NCBI GenBank assembly: GCA_017651425.1
Contig: JAGCCZ010000033.1
Location: 1-64,000 of the forward strand
Source: Bacteroidales bacterium
GTDB lineage: Bacteria; Bacteroidota; Bacteroidia; Bacteroidales; WCHB1-69
Reading direction: 5' to 3'
DNA: 64,000 nt
The translations under genes were made by a program, and so were the position numbers. This document shows, piece by piece, positions 55,317 to 62,202 of the stretch. Numbering within the stretch: position 1 is the stretch's first letter; every line of letters starts with the position of its first letter. The notes beneath the pieces are model-generated. The model did no database searches and had not been told where the DNA came from. It was given only the letters and a program-made list of their open reading frames with translations.

Positions 55317-56809
55317 GGCAAACAAACCCCCACCCCCACTCTCGCCCCTACAGCGTATCGTGCATCATTGAGCGCGTTGAGGTTATATACCATACTGATA
55401 GCTTCTGCGGACAACACAAAACTCTTGATATGAAACATCACACCAACCGAAGCCGTTGGTCCGTAATATGTTCTTTTCGGATAGTGGTGCCAGTCCTGGT
55501 CGCTCTCGAATGTGAGGGCGCGGTAGCCGAAACCGGCCCCGATGTGAAGCGAGAGCAACTGATGGGGGCGAACGACCAGCCCGAGTTGGCCGCCCAAGTA
55601 AGTGGTCTTGGAGACACCGGTGAGGACGTAGTGTCCGTTGGACTGGAATGAAGAGAAGGCACCCCGGTAGTGGAAGTTGGTCATCGCGCTGAAATACCAG
55701 CCGAAGAGTTTCACGGTGCCCACCTTGAAGCCGTACGACCATTGCGGCATGGAGGTATAGGCGGCGTTGAGAGTAAGGAAGAAGATTTGCGGCAGGGAGT
55801 CGATGCGGGCCCTCCTTTCGGCGGCCTTACACTTGCGGATCTCGGCCTTCTGTGCTCTTTCGGCGGCTTTCTCCTTGGCAAGGAGTTCCCGTATGGAAAG
55901 ATTTCTGAGTTCCTCTTCATAGCGGTGTTCCTCGTCGGAGGAGGGCTGTTCAGAGGATGGGGGCGACAGTGCCGCCTTGTCGGTGCTATCGGGTAATTCG
56001 GGTTCAAGATCCCAGTCCATGGCCAGCCGGAAGCCCGTAAAGTTGTCGCTGCCGCCCTGGTAGAGGCTTTTGCGGGCGCTCACGCGGCACTGCGGGGCGC
56101 GGCTGTCAGCCCCACCGCCGCGAATCACCCGGGCGATGCCGTCGGTGGCGCCGGAGGGGTTCTCCAAGGCCTTCTCGCCGTACATCCCGTAGAGGTCGCT
56201 GCACCATTCCCACACATTGCCGCTCATGTCATAGAGGTCGCTCCCATTGGGTTTCTTGGTGCCCACGGTGTGCGGGGTTCCGCCGCTGTTGTCGTAGAAC
56301 CAGCCCACGGTGGCGAGGTCGCCGCCGCCGCTGTACAGCAGGGTGCGACCTCCGTCCTGCCAGTCGCCCACCCGCGCGGCGCGCTCCCACTCCGCCTCCG
56401 TGGGGAGACGGTAGTGCATCCCCGTCTTCTGATTCAGCCAAAGGAGGAAAATCTGCACCTCGTCCCAGGAGACGTTCTGCACGGGCAGGTCGTCGCCGAC
56501 AACACGGCTCGGGTTGGTGCCCATGATCGCCTTCCACAGTTTCTGCGTGACCTCATATTTGGCAATGGCAAAGCTTTTGAGGGCGACCTGGTGCGCGGGC
56601 TTCTCGTCGAAGGCGCACTGCCCGGCCTGCTCGAAGGTGCAGCCCATGGTAAACGTCCCGGCGGGGATGACGACCATCTCCAAGCTCACGTTACCCTCAA
56701 GGGAGACATCGTTTTGGGAATAAACATGCAGCGGAAAGAGGGACAGCAAAAGACACACTGCCAGCATCATACACAAAAAAGGACGTGTAGCCGAGATGTT
56801 TTTTGCCAT
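55304..56809 (-). CDS. SUMF1 domain fused to coiled coil and membrane barrel
   Basis: This exported protein of about 501 residues has a signal peptide ending PLHVYSQ (about 1-31). The SUMF1 domain spans about 40-270 (VVIPAGTFTMGCTFEQAG, EVTQKLWKAIMGTNPSR, YRLPTEAEWERAARVG, SDLYDMSGNVWEWCSDLYG, VIRGGG, QCRVSARKSLYQGG). A charged helix of about 60 residues (EEELRNLSIRELLAKEKAAERAQKAE) follows. The last 140 residues are amphipathic strands like a small beta barrel (GYRALTFESDQDW, RVGVGVCLPIKN). Such a fusion would tether a SUMF1 domain at the outer membrane. Start: ATG at 56809, 41 bases after a -7 box. Confidence 0.82.
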   Translation of the reverse strand: MAKNISATRPFLCMMLAVCLLLSLFPLHVYSQNDVSLEGNVSLEMVVIPAGTFTMGCTFEQAGQCAFDEKPAHQVALKSFAIAKYEVTQKLWKAIMGTNPSRVVGDDLPVQNVSWDEVQIFLLWLNQKTGMHYRLPTEAEWERAARVGDWQDGGRTLLYSGGGDLATVGWFYDNSGGTPHTVGTKKPNGSDLYDMSGNVWEWCSDLYGMYGEKALENPSGATDGIARVIRGGGADSRAPQCRVSARKSLYQGGSDNFTGFRLAMDWDLEPELPDSTDKAALSPPSSEQPSSDEEHRYEEELRNLSIRELLAKEKAAERAQKAEIRKCKAAERRARIDSLPQIFFLTLNAAYTSMPQWSYGFKVGTVKLFGWYFSAMTNFHYRGAFSSFQSNGHYVLTGVSKTTYLGGQLGLVVRPHQLLSLHIGAGFGYRALTFESDQDWHHYPKRTYYGPTASVGVMFHIKSFVLSAEAISMVYNLNALNDARYAVGARVGVGVCLPIKN

Positions 56810-56849
56810 AACAGGAATATCTTTGATTAGATTGTGGAGAATCAGGCTG

Positions 56850-56857
56850 CAAAGGTA
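56850..56857 (-). promoter_or_regulatory. -7 element of the SUMF1-barrel gene
   Basis: TACCTTTG on the minus strand. It probably drives the SUMF1-barrel, SUMF1-lipoprotein and FISUMP genes. The region 56858-57003 contains no gene that I can see. Confidence 0.55.
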
Positions 56858-57003
56858 AATAAAATACAAATATACATATATAGTATTTGCCGAATCATGC
56901 CCAATTGCCGCAGCCAGTCTATTCCCGCGCCACTCGCGCGCTGTATGGTAGAACAACACCGGTTTCTGTTATTTGAATTAACATTTATCACAGTTGAATT
57001 TTA

Positions 57004-57011
57004 TATTTTTG
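57004..57011 (+). promoter_or_regulatory. -7 element upstream of the DUF559 element
   Basis: TATTTTTG lies 68 bases before the left arm of the element and 144 before the gene, so a transcript would read through both a hairpin (57051-57070) and the left inverted repeat. Confidence 0.4.
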
Positions 57012-57050
57012 CATTCTCATTGTTGAGCGGAAATGTGCATCATTTTTGTT

Positions 57051-57070
57051 GTCCGCACAACTGTGCGGAC
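57051..57070. repeat. GTCCGCACA hairpin upstream of the DUF559 element
   Basis: GTCCGCACA-AC-TGTGCGGAC is a 9-bp perfect stem without a T-tract, nine bases before the left arm of the element. It could be an operator, an insertion target site or an RNA stem. Confidence 0.5.
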
Positions 57071-57079
57071 ACCCCATGA

Positions 57080-57126
57080 CTCCCCTTCTATTTTAGAAGG
57101 GGTGGCCGAAGGCCGGGGTAGTAATA
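57080..57126. repeat. Left inverted repeat of the DUF559 element
   Basis: This 47-bp arm contains two hairpins: CCCCTTCT-attt-AGAAGGGG and GGCC-gaa-GGCC, followed by GGGGTAGTAATA. The reverse complement matches 57627-57676 with two paired substitutions and three one-base insertions. Confidence 0.85.
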
Positions 57127-57154
57127 TAAACAAACACAATACCTTAGAAAACAA

Positions 57155-57571
57155 ATGACCATCATCAACGGCATCAGAATCAAGGACCGTCCTGTCCATA
57201 ATCTACCAGCAAGCAGTGAACTGTCGGGCTATGCACGCAATAACCGTAAGGCAGGCAATTTGGCGGAAATCGTCTTTTGGCTTCAAGTACACAGAAAATC
57301 CTTCCACGGACTTGATTTTGACAGGCAGAAGGTCATCGGAAATTACATTGTTGATTTTTATGTGAAGAGACTTGGGCTTGTGGTGGAAATAGACGGCGGC
57401 TCCCACAACGAGAAGATGGACTATGATGCACGACGTGATGATTTTTTGGAGGGGCTTGGATTAAAGGTGTTCCGCACGACGGACTACGATGTCTTGCAGC
57501 ATGTGGACATTGTGCTGGAAGACTTGAGGAAATTCATTGTTGAAAATTATGAGCATGAAGATGTCAAATAA
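57155..57571 (+). CDS. DUF559 (Vsr-like) endonuclease-domain protein
   Basis: This 138-residue protein of the PD-(D/E)XK class is related to the very-short-patch repair endonuclease fold. AGNLAEIVFW gives E38, GNYIVDFYV gives D67, and LVVEIDGGSH gives E78, D80 and H84. FDRQKVIGNYIVDF and RRDDFLEGLGLKVFRTT are diagnostic for DUF559. The full-length chain appears intact. No cytosine methyltransferase is adjacent, so a Vsr role in mismatch repair is unlikely. Its placement between inverted repeats suggests a link to mobility or maintenance of that element, which is inference. Confidence 0.9.
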   Translation: MTIINGIRIKDRPVHNLPASSELSGYARNNRKAGNLAEIVFWLQVHRKSFHGLDFDRQKVIGNYIVDFYVKRLGLVVEIDGGSHNEKMDYDARRDDFLEGLGLKVFRTTDYDVLQHVDIVLEDLRKFIVENYEHEDVK

Positions 57572-57626
57572 GGAATCCCCAAAGAATCTTTAATTTCACA
57601 AGGATGGCCTAACGGCCAATCTCTCA

Positions 57627-57676
57627 TATTAACTACCCCGCCCTTCGGGCACCCCTTCTGAAAATCAGAAGGGGAG
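57627..57676. repeat. Right inverted repeat of the DUF559 element
   Basis: This 50-bp arm, the inverse of 57080-57126, begins TATTAACTACCCCG and contains GCCC-ttc-GGGC and ACCCCTTCTG-aaaat-CAGAAGGGG. Against the left arm the inner stem GGCC/GGCC has become GCCC/GGGC, and the outer stem is longer by one G-C pair. Confidence 0.85.
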
Positions 57677-57862
57677 TTTGCGCCTCGCGGCACTGCTGTG
57701 CCACGGGTGTTTATGGGGTACCGCGCCTATTGTATTTGTCTCTCTGGGTCAATATCTATATCATTGCCCTCTATTTTTATTCACGGAGGAGTTTATCGAT
57801 ATTATTCTCCTCCACGAATCGATTTTTGAAGGTTCGTGGAGATTTTTACATGCAACTCGTCG

Positions 57863-58435
57863 TCATTCCCGCACCACTCGCGCCTCCGTAAGCCCTCCTT
57901 TGTTGCCCACCACGAAGAGCGTGGGGGCGTTGCTCCCGTGTACGAAGTTGTCGAGGTAGAGCGGCTCGCCGATGATGAAGCAGGAGCTGTGGAAACTGTC
58001 GCCGGGCTTGAGTTTGGAGTTCTCGCTCTCCACCACTTGGAAAGCCCCCTCACCAAGATGGCGCAGCAGCACCCTGCGGTCGGGCGACCAGGCGATGCGC
58101 ACAAAACCCTCGGCGGGGATGTCGCCAGGGAAGAGGGCACGGCCGAGCACCAGGTTGGAGGATTCGCCCGAGCGGCTGTGGTTGGCCAGGAAATCGTCCC
58201 AGTCGCGGAAGCCTACGCAGCGCGCGAGGATGGAGAGTGTGGAGTAGCGGGTGGTGTCGTAGCCCTCCACATAGCCCCAGATGCGCTTGAGGGTGGTGAT
58301 GCCGAGGGTCTCCTTGCAGCGTTCCTGGATCACGCCGGTGAGGAACTGGAAATCGGCAGGAGTTTTCATTTTGCGGGAGACAGACGCCTCCACCATTTCA
58401 CGGAGTTGCAGGATGGTTGTTTCGTTTGGGGACAT
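57863..58435 (-). CDS. Bacteroidales HTH-like protein of unknown function
   Basis: This protein has about 190 residues. The N-terminal 75 residues (EMVEASVSRKMKTPADFQFL, GITTLKRIWGYVEGYDTTRYSTLSILARCVGF, RDWDDFLA) look like a helix-turn-helix region of a family that I remember as frequent and multi-copy in Bacteroidales. The C-terminal half is beta-rich with RIAWSPDRRVLLRHLGEGAFQVVESENSKLKPGDSFH and GEPLYLDN. Regulatory function is presumed, not proven. A -7 box lies 34 bases upstream. Bases 57677-57862 downstream hold no feature that I can support. Confidence 0.6.
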   Translation of the reverse strand: MSPNETTILQLREMVEASVSRKMKTPADFQFLTGVIQERCKETLGITTLKRIWGYVEGYDTTRYSTLSILARCVGFRDWDDFLANHSRSGESSNLVLGRALFPGDIPAEGFVRIAWSPDRRVLLRHLGEGAFQVVESENSKLKPGDSFHSSCFIIGEPLYLDNFVHGSNAPTLFVVGNKGGLTEARVVRE

Positions 58436-58439
58436 TTTT

Positions 58440-58466
58440 GCGATTTGCAGTTTACGATTTGCGAGA
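58440..58466. repeat. CGATTTGCAGTTTACGATTTGCGA phrase repeat
   Basis: Imperfect repeats of the word TTTACGATTTGCGA. A similar tract lies upstream of the Ser/Thr kinase gene at about 49886-49926 (CTCGCAAATCGAAAATCGTACATCGTAAATCGCAT). Confidence 0.45.
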
Positions 58467-58468
58467 TG

Positions 58469-58476
58469 CAAAAATA
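58469..58476 (-). promoter_or_regulatory. -7 element of the HTH-like gene
   Basis: TATTTTTG on the minus strand, 34 bases before the ATG at 58435. Confidence 0.5.
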
Positions 58477-58592
58477 ATTAAATAATCAAAATAGGGTTTA
58501 AAAAAGTTATACAACATATTGATTATGTCATTCAACTTCCAGGTGACCATTCTTTAATTTTTTCATATAGTATTCCATAACTATTATGATTT

Positions 58593-58724
58593 TTAGTTTT
58601 TTTTCCTAAAAAACGCCGCCGCACCGATGACAACTATCAGCACAGTGACAAAGTTCACGAAGAGGGTGAGGATGAGGTGACTCTTTTCGTCTTCAGCTTG
58701 GCGTTTCAACTCATTTGTAAACAT
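58593..58724 (-). CDS. 43-residue single-span membrane microprotein
   Basis: This very small gene encodes MFTNELKRQAEDEKSHL, a hydrophobic helix ILTLFVNFVTVLIVVIGAAAFF and the basic tail RKKN. The layout (charged amphipathic head, one span, positive end) is that of a real single-pass protein and not of random sequence. The start overlaps the last 19 bases of the TerB-like gene, which suggests translational coupling, and it is the final gene of the small-gene operon. Type I toxins, holin-like peptides and membrane effectors share this layout. Which of these it is cannot be decided. Confidence 0.55.
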   Translation of the reverse strand: MFTNELKRQAEDEKSHLILTLFVNFVTVLIVVIGAAAFFRKKN

Positions 58725-59173
58725 TTCATTCTTATTTTTGCGAGAAGGACTGTTTCGTTCACACCTGCCTCGCGGGCGATGTCCTTCAGGTATCCCATCT
58801 CCTCATCGGACAATTCGCCGTCTTCGGCAGCTATTTCTATCATCTGGTCCAGTATGGCCTGGAGATCCGCACGCTCCGCTGCCGCCGCTTTTTCTTCCCC
58901 GCATATATCACAGTCATTCCTGTCAATTGGCTCATTACCGGTTCCGACATTCTGGACAAGGGCGGCGGTTTGTACGCCGGTACCGAGAAGACGGTTGGCC
59001 ACAGGACGCCATTTGATCAGCATCTTGAGGAATTTTATCACGTACAACAATGGGGTCCCAGCGGCGGGAATAAGCGGCGCCACAGACTCAGCCGTCTCCA
59101 GAATGGATTCCAACGGCACGGACTGCATCGCTTTCTGCACTTTCAAGAAGGTATTTTCAGCATCCATGATCAT
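58706..59173 (-). CDS. TerB-like domain protein with CxxC motif
   Basis: This protein has 155 residues. A hydrophobic region at about 32-52 (VAPLIPAAGTPLLYVIKFLKM) may associate with the membrane. A CDICGEE motif (C88, C91) lies in the middle. The C-terminal 50 residues (ILDQMIEIAAEDGELSDEEMGYLKDIAREAGV) match the TerB-like helical, possibly metal-binding, domain. TerB domains occur in tellurite-type stress and phage-response systems. The ATG overlaps the stop of the preceding gene (ATGA). Confidence 0.6.
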   Translation of the reverse strand: MIMDAENTFLKVQKAMQSVPLESILETAESVAPLIPAAGTPLLYVIKFLKMLIKWRPVANRLLGTGVQTAALVQNVGTGNEPIDRNDCDICGEEKAAAAERADLQAILDQMIEIAAEDGELSDEEMGYLKDIAREAGVNETVLLAKIRMKCLQMS

Positions 59174-59487
59174 CCCACAGTCTGAAGTTTTTTAAGGAAA
59201 TCTATCAGATTGCTGACATCCTTGCCTGTTTTCTCCTGGTATTCCTCTAAAGACTTGATGGTGTTGCCGAGTTTCATCCTTTTAATAAGATTGGCGACCA
59301 TGACATCCATAAAGGCTTTTGCGTTGTCTTTGACACGATGTCTCTTTTCGTCGATTTTCCCGAAAGTTTTTTTAGACGCTTTGACGAGTTGGGACGAGCA
59401 GTTCACTACCGCAGCAGAAACGCTCTCCTTTGCATTCTCAAGTCCGTTGCCTAACGAGTCTTTGAAGTTTTTCAATTTGAAGGCCAT
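59170..59487 (-). CDS. Small helical protein, unknown
   Basis: The protein has 105 residues, is basic and almost entirely helical (LKNFKDSLGNGLENAKESVSAAVVNC, DNAKAFMDVMVANLIKRMKLG, SLEEYQEKTGKDVSNLIDFLKKL). No known family. It lies 20 bases after the 141-codon gene and overlaps the TerB-like gene by 4 bases, so it is surely part of the same transcript. Confidence 0.6.
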   Translation of the reverse strand: MAFKLKNFKDSLGNGLENAKESVSAAVVNCSSQLVKASKKTFGKIDEKRHRVKDNAKAFMDVMVANLIKRMKLGNTIKSLEEYQEKTGKDVSNLIDFLKKLQTVG

Positions 59488-59507
59488 AGCAAAAGGATGG
59501 TTAATCG

Positions 59508-59933
59508 TTAAAAATCTAACTTTCCAGCTTTTCTAACCAAAGAGAGGGCATCGTCAATCGCACTGTTCTCTCCCAAAATTTTTCTAAAAAGGTTGAGTTC
59601 GGACATCATTTTGTCATTTCTTTCCTCTTCCGTCAGAAAAACCTCGTCAAAATCTCGGTTAAATTGGTCGGTATCGAAATAATCATCGCATTTCTGTTTC
59701 CGGAAAAGAGAACCTTTACAAGCCCGTTTTTTTACGGCGGCCAAAGATTCCCAAAGCAATCGGAATTCTTCGGGATCCATTCCCAAGCCAACGGCTTTTT
59801 GAGTCAGATAATCCAGGTCTTTTGGTGTGATCTCACTTTTTTTGAGAACGGCACGTGCCAAAGGGCGGAGAGGCTCATACTTTGCAGTGTGGCGAGACCC
59901 CACGTTGGTATTTGCGTCTTTCAAATAATCCAT
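59508..59933 (-). CDS. Small acidic/basic helical protein, unknown
   Basis: The protein has 141 residues and no recognised domain. It contains ITPKDLDYLTQKAVGLGMDPEEFRLLWESLA, reminiscent of a SAP/UBA-like helical hairpin, and a cysteine pair region (RACKGSLFRKQKCDDYF). The final part is acidic. It sits 18 bases after the membrane protein gene and 20 before the next, in the small-gene operon. Confidence 0.55.
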   Translation of the reverse strand: MDYLKDANTNVGSRHTAKYEPLRPLARAVLKKSEITPKDLDYLTQKAVGLGMDPEEFRLLWESLAAVKKRACKGSLFRKQKCDDYFDTDQFNRDFDEVFLTEEERNDKMMSELNLFRKILGENSAIDDALSLVRKAGKLDF

Positions 59934-59951
59934 ATAGTGTGATGTTGGGCT

Positions 59952-60245
59952 TTACAAGAATTCGATGATGCAAGCCACTGCTGCAGGGATGCAGAAAAAC
60001 ATGAAGGCATAGCTCAGTGCGGTGAAAACGCGGCTGTCGAAAAGGTCCACGCTGCTTTTCACCCAAAACCAGCGCGGCGGCACGGTTTCAGCCCAGCCGG
60101 TGAAGCCGATGATAAGGCCGAGCAGTGCCGAACCGGCACCCGCATAAAGCACCCAGTCCTCAATGTCGCCCATGGCAAAATAACCTATAGCTGCAATAAG
60201 GACAATGGGGCTGATAATGTTTAAAATCCAAAGAAGTACTTTCAT
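59952..60245 (-). CDS. Small three-span membrane protein
   Basis: The protein has 97 residues with three hydrophobic stretches (LLWILNIISPIVLIAAIGYFA, WVLYAGAGSALLGLIIGFTG, ALSYAFMFFCIPAAVACIIEFL). The ATG at 60245 removes an upstream extension without coding character. Family unknown. The gene lies between cytosolic small proteins in the operon, so it could form the membrane component of a complex. Confidence 0.65.
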   Translation of the reverse strand: MKVLLWILNIISPIVLIAAIGYFAMGDIEDWVLYAGAGSALLGLIIGFTGWAETVPPRWFWVKSSVDLFDSRVFTALSYAFMFFCIPAAVACIIEFL

Positions 60246-60295
60246 AGACTTGTTTTTAACAAAGTGGGGCAATATGCCCCACTTTGTCTGAAAAA

Positions 60296-60532
60296 TTACT
60301 TGCCTTCGGCAAAATCCAACAATTTCTTTCCGAGCTGTTGGACCGTCCAGTCCGGATCGAATTTGAATCCGGCCTTGGTCGCCAACTCTCTCAAAGCAGC
60401 TTTCACGGAGCCGCATTTTTCAACCATCTCCTTGCTCACTTCGATGGAGTTGTCTTCGTTTTGCCAAACCATGTGACCGGCAATCTTTTTGCCTCTTTTC
60501 TTGTCACCTTTTGTGATTTTTCCAGTTGCCAT
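60296..60532 (-). CDS. Small basic protein, unknown
   Basis: The protein has 78 residues. The lysine-rich N-terminus (MATGKITKGDKKRGKKIAGH) is followed by a short helical part (KAALRELATKAGFKF, TVQQLGKKLLDFAEGK). It could bind nucleic acid through the basic head. No family is recognised. It belongs to the small-gene operon, 50 bases before the membrane protein gene. Confidence 0.5.
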   Translation of the reverse strand: MATGKITKGDKKRGKKIAGHMVWQNEDNSIEVSKEMVEKCGSVKAALRELATKAGFKFDPDWTVQQLGKKLLDFAEGK

Positions 60533-60613
60533 AAAAAACGTTTTTTAATGCATTAGTGCCTACTCTTTTCCGGATTTTCGGCGGCCTCCTTTAATCTGAT
60601 TGTATTCAATGTT

Positions 60614-61096
60614 TTAACGCATTGCGAAATATGCGACGATACCCAAAATGATGATGGCGAGAATCAGCCAGAGAAGCCAGTTGAATTTCTTCTTTTCCGA
60701 AAGAACCTCCAAACGGTAGTTGCCACGCTTGCCAGCCCCTTTTTCCGTTTCACTGACTTCAAAATCAATATCATATCGCTGTGCCAATTGCGTGATTTTC
60801 TGGAATTTGTCGGCGGGCCACATCGGATTGGTAAAGGCCACTTTTGTCCCGTCTTTCAGGGTCAGGAACATGTCCATATCCCCAACTTGCTTGGCGAGTT
60901 TTTCTTCAAAATCGCCCGACTTCTTCTTGCCCGAAATGTTGTCCACAGAATCGATTTCGTTGCCGATTTCATTTTTCGGGAATGCTTTCTGCAAATCGGC
61001 AAGTGTGGCGTTCGGGTGCATTTCAAGATAAGCCGCCACAATTCCCAAGGCCGTCCATTTCTGTGACTGGCCATAAACTTTGATTCGTTTTGCCAT
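60614..61096 (-). CDS. Tail-anchored protein with HTH-like N-terminus
   Basis: This 160-residue protein begins with KRIKVYGQSQKWTALGIVAAYLEMHPNATLADLQKAFP, which looks like a small winged-helix or SAP-like region. A mixed alpha/beta segment follows, and the C-terminus has one hydrophobic helix (FNWLLWLILAIIILGIVAYFAMR), as in tail-anchored proteins. Role unknown. It is separated by 21 bases from the coiled-coil gene upstream. Membrane tethering of a DNA- or protein-binding head is a reasonable inference. Confidence 0.6.
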   Translation of the reverse strand: MAKRIKVYGQSQKWTALGIVAAYLEMHPNATLADLQKAFPKNEIGNEIDSVDNISGKKKSGDFEEKLAKQVGDMDMFLTLKDGTKVAFTNPMWPADKFQKITQLAQRYDIDFEVSETEKGAGKRGNYRLEVLSEKKKFNWLLWLILAIIILGIVAYFAMR

Positions 61097-61117
61097 CGTA
61101 ATTTTTTTTTTAGTTTG

Positions 61118-61375
61118 TTATCTCTTTTTCTTCTCACGCAGTTTTGCAAGGTCTTCTTTCAGCTGGGCTAAAATCTCCTTGTTTCTTTTCATCGTGTGTT
61201 CAAGCCCTTCGTATGTCACGGACTTTTTGCCAACGGCCTTGTTGTATGCTTTTGCGTCGGCAATGCTTCTTTTCGCGGAATCGATTTTTGCTTTCAGATC
61301 CTCAATCTGCTTTTTTTTAGAAGCAATTTGCTTGTCGATGTCATCTTTTGATGAACGGAAAAATAAAAATCCCAT
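61118..61375 (-). CDS. Short coiled-coil protein
   Basis: This 85-residue protein is dominated by a coiled coil (IDKQIASKKKQIEDLKAKID and EILAQLKEDLAKLREKKKR), with a highly charged surface. No enzymatic motif. It is the second gene of the small-gene operon, 30 bases after the GIY-YIG-like gene. Confidence 0.6.
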   Translation of the reverse strand: MGFLFFRSSKDDIDKQIASKKKQIEDLKAKIDSAKRSIADAKAYNKAVGKKSVTYEGLEHTMKRNKEILAQLKEDLAKLREKKKR

Positions 61376-61405
61376 AGTCGTTTCTTTTTATTTGAAGGTG
61401 TTCCT

Positions 61406-61936
61406 TTACTTTTTCAAATCAGCTCTCAACTGTTTCAGCTCTGCAATCCATTCGGGAGGCACCGTGTTGTTCTTGCTGATGTTGAGCGGATAGGCGAACT
61501 TATGTTGGGCAAGTTCCTCTGTTTCGCGGCATTCTGCCTGTTCCACGGTCTCGGTGTATTCCCATTCCCAGAAACAGCTGTCGATCAGCTTGTTGACGAT
61601 TGCTTCGGCTGTGTTGTCATCCGCGTCTGGAGCAATAATAGCCCGCAACGTCCTTCGCAGCGTGGAACTCTTGAACGGACCGCGGATATGCCAGCGGATA
61701 CGCCGACTCATGTCGTTGCTGATGCCGAAATATAACGCAAGATAAGGCGCTCCTTGAATAGAACGTTCTTGCAATTTCCTGTCGTCTATCAAAGTGCGAT
61801 TCTTGAAATTAGCCAATAGTTTTTTTGCTTCAGCTTTGGGAAACCACCAGCGATAGACGCCGGGGCGTTTTTCCACCTCCGAACATCGGTTTTGAATCTG
61901 TTGCCGTATCAATGCTGCGAATTGTAGATTTTTCAT
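61406..61936 (-). CDS. GIY-YIG-like nuclease domain protein
   Basis: This 176-residue protein starts with a helical segment, then RPGVYRWWFP (GVY at 26-28) and ALYFGISNDMSRRIRWHI (YFG at 69-71, with the R of the metal-binding helix). Near the C-terminus are an acidic TEEL (E140/E141) and YPLNISKNN, where GIY-YIG proteins place the metal-binding glutamate and asparagine. It is the first gene of the small-gene operon, with a long leader. Related proteins are recorded in Bacteroidales as GIY-YIG family members without known function. Activity as a nuclease is inferred. Confidence 0.7.
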   Translation of the reverse strand: MKNLQFAALIRQQIQNRCSEVEKRPGVYRWWFPKAEAKKLLANFKNRTLIDDRKLQERSIQGAPYLALYFGISNDMSRRIRWHIRGPFKSSTLRRTLRAIIAPDADDNTAEAIVNKLIDSCFWEWEYTETVEQAECRETEELAQHKFAYPLNISKNNTVPPEWIAELKQLRADLKK

Positions 61937-62194
61937 ATTTTAATGTTGATAATCATTGATGAACATACTGCAAAAGCTTCACTGGCAGGCACAAAAAAGG
62001 CGCGGCCTGTCTTTGTCGTCAAAGAGGTTCTAGCAAAACCCAAGCAGAAAACAAAAAACAATCCACGCCTGTTGCAGACATGATCACTGTAATTGCTTTT
62101 CTGCTGTTGGTTAAAATTTGCTAGATTTCTTTGACAAACAAAAAGCGATTGCACGATAACAAAAGAACGTCAGTTTTCCGTGGAAAACATGCTG
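61937..62194 (-). promoter_or_regulatory. Structured leader of the small-gene operon (no gene seen)
   Basis: No convincing coding sequence occurs here; a 73-codon frame is short, cysteine/phenylalanine-rich and lacks a plausible ribosome site. On the minus strand AGGCGTGG (62063-62070) can pair with CCGCGCCT (61999-62006), directly followed by six T residues, giving a possible attenuator or sRNA terminator about 60 bases before the first gene. Between them is the sequence GGGTTTTGCTAGAACCTCTTTGACG. Confidence 0.35.
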
Positions 62195-62202
62195 CAAAAA
62201 TA
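62195..62202 (-). promoter_or_regulatory. -7 element of the small-gene operon
   Basis: TATTTTTG on the minus strand, 259 bases before the GIY-YIG-like ATG. A second TATTTTTG occurs at 62282-62289, followed by a GTGAAAT/ATTTCAC hairpin (62252-62277). Confidence 0.45.

Larger units (their letters stand above)
57080..57676 (+). mobile_element. Candidate DUF559-carrying element bounded by structured inverted repeats
   Basis: This unit of about 597 bp has 47-50 bp arms in inverted orientation and one gene inside, a DUF559 endonuclease. No transposase, methylase or tRNA is present. The arms hold hairpins whose stems are preserved by compensatory differences between the two copies. The arrangement resembles REP/RAYT-style or MITE-like units in which a small endonuclease accompanies its own palindromic ends. 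I do not see clear target-site duplications. Confidence 0.55.

Noticed and set aside
54329-56809. The two SUMF1 proteins as T9SS components PorK/GldK
   Set aside because: GldK/PorK genes are followed by porL, porM and porN. None of these is present, and the second protein has a barrel-like tail that PorK lacks.
56921-56943. A 20-bp near match (ATTCCCGCGCCACTCGCGCG) to the 3' end of the HTH-like gene at 57866-57885
   Set aside because: The similarity does not extend beyond about 20 bases, so a broken paralogue could not be supported.
57155-57571. DUF559 protein as Vsr of a restriction-modification system
   Set aside because: No DNA methyltransferase lies near it, and the chain lacks the zinc-binding residues of Vsr.
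57677-57862. Possible further gene or repeat after the right arm
   Set aside because: No frame with coding character, no hairpin and no promoter box were found in this stretch.
61933-62154. A 73-codon minus-strand frame overlapping the GIY-YIG start
   Set aside because: Composition is not coding-like, there is no ribosome site, and it spans the predicted leader stem.
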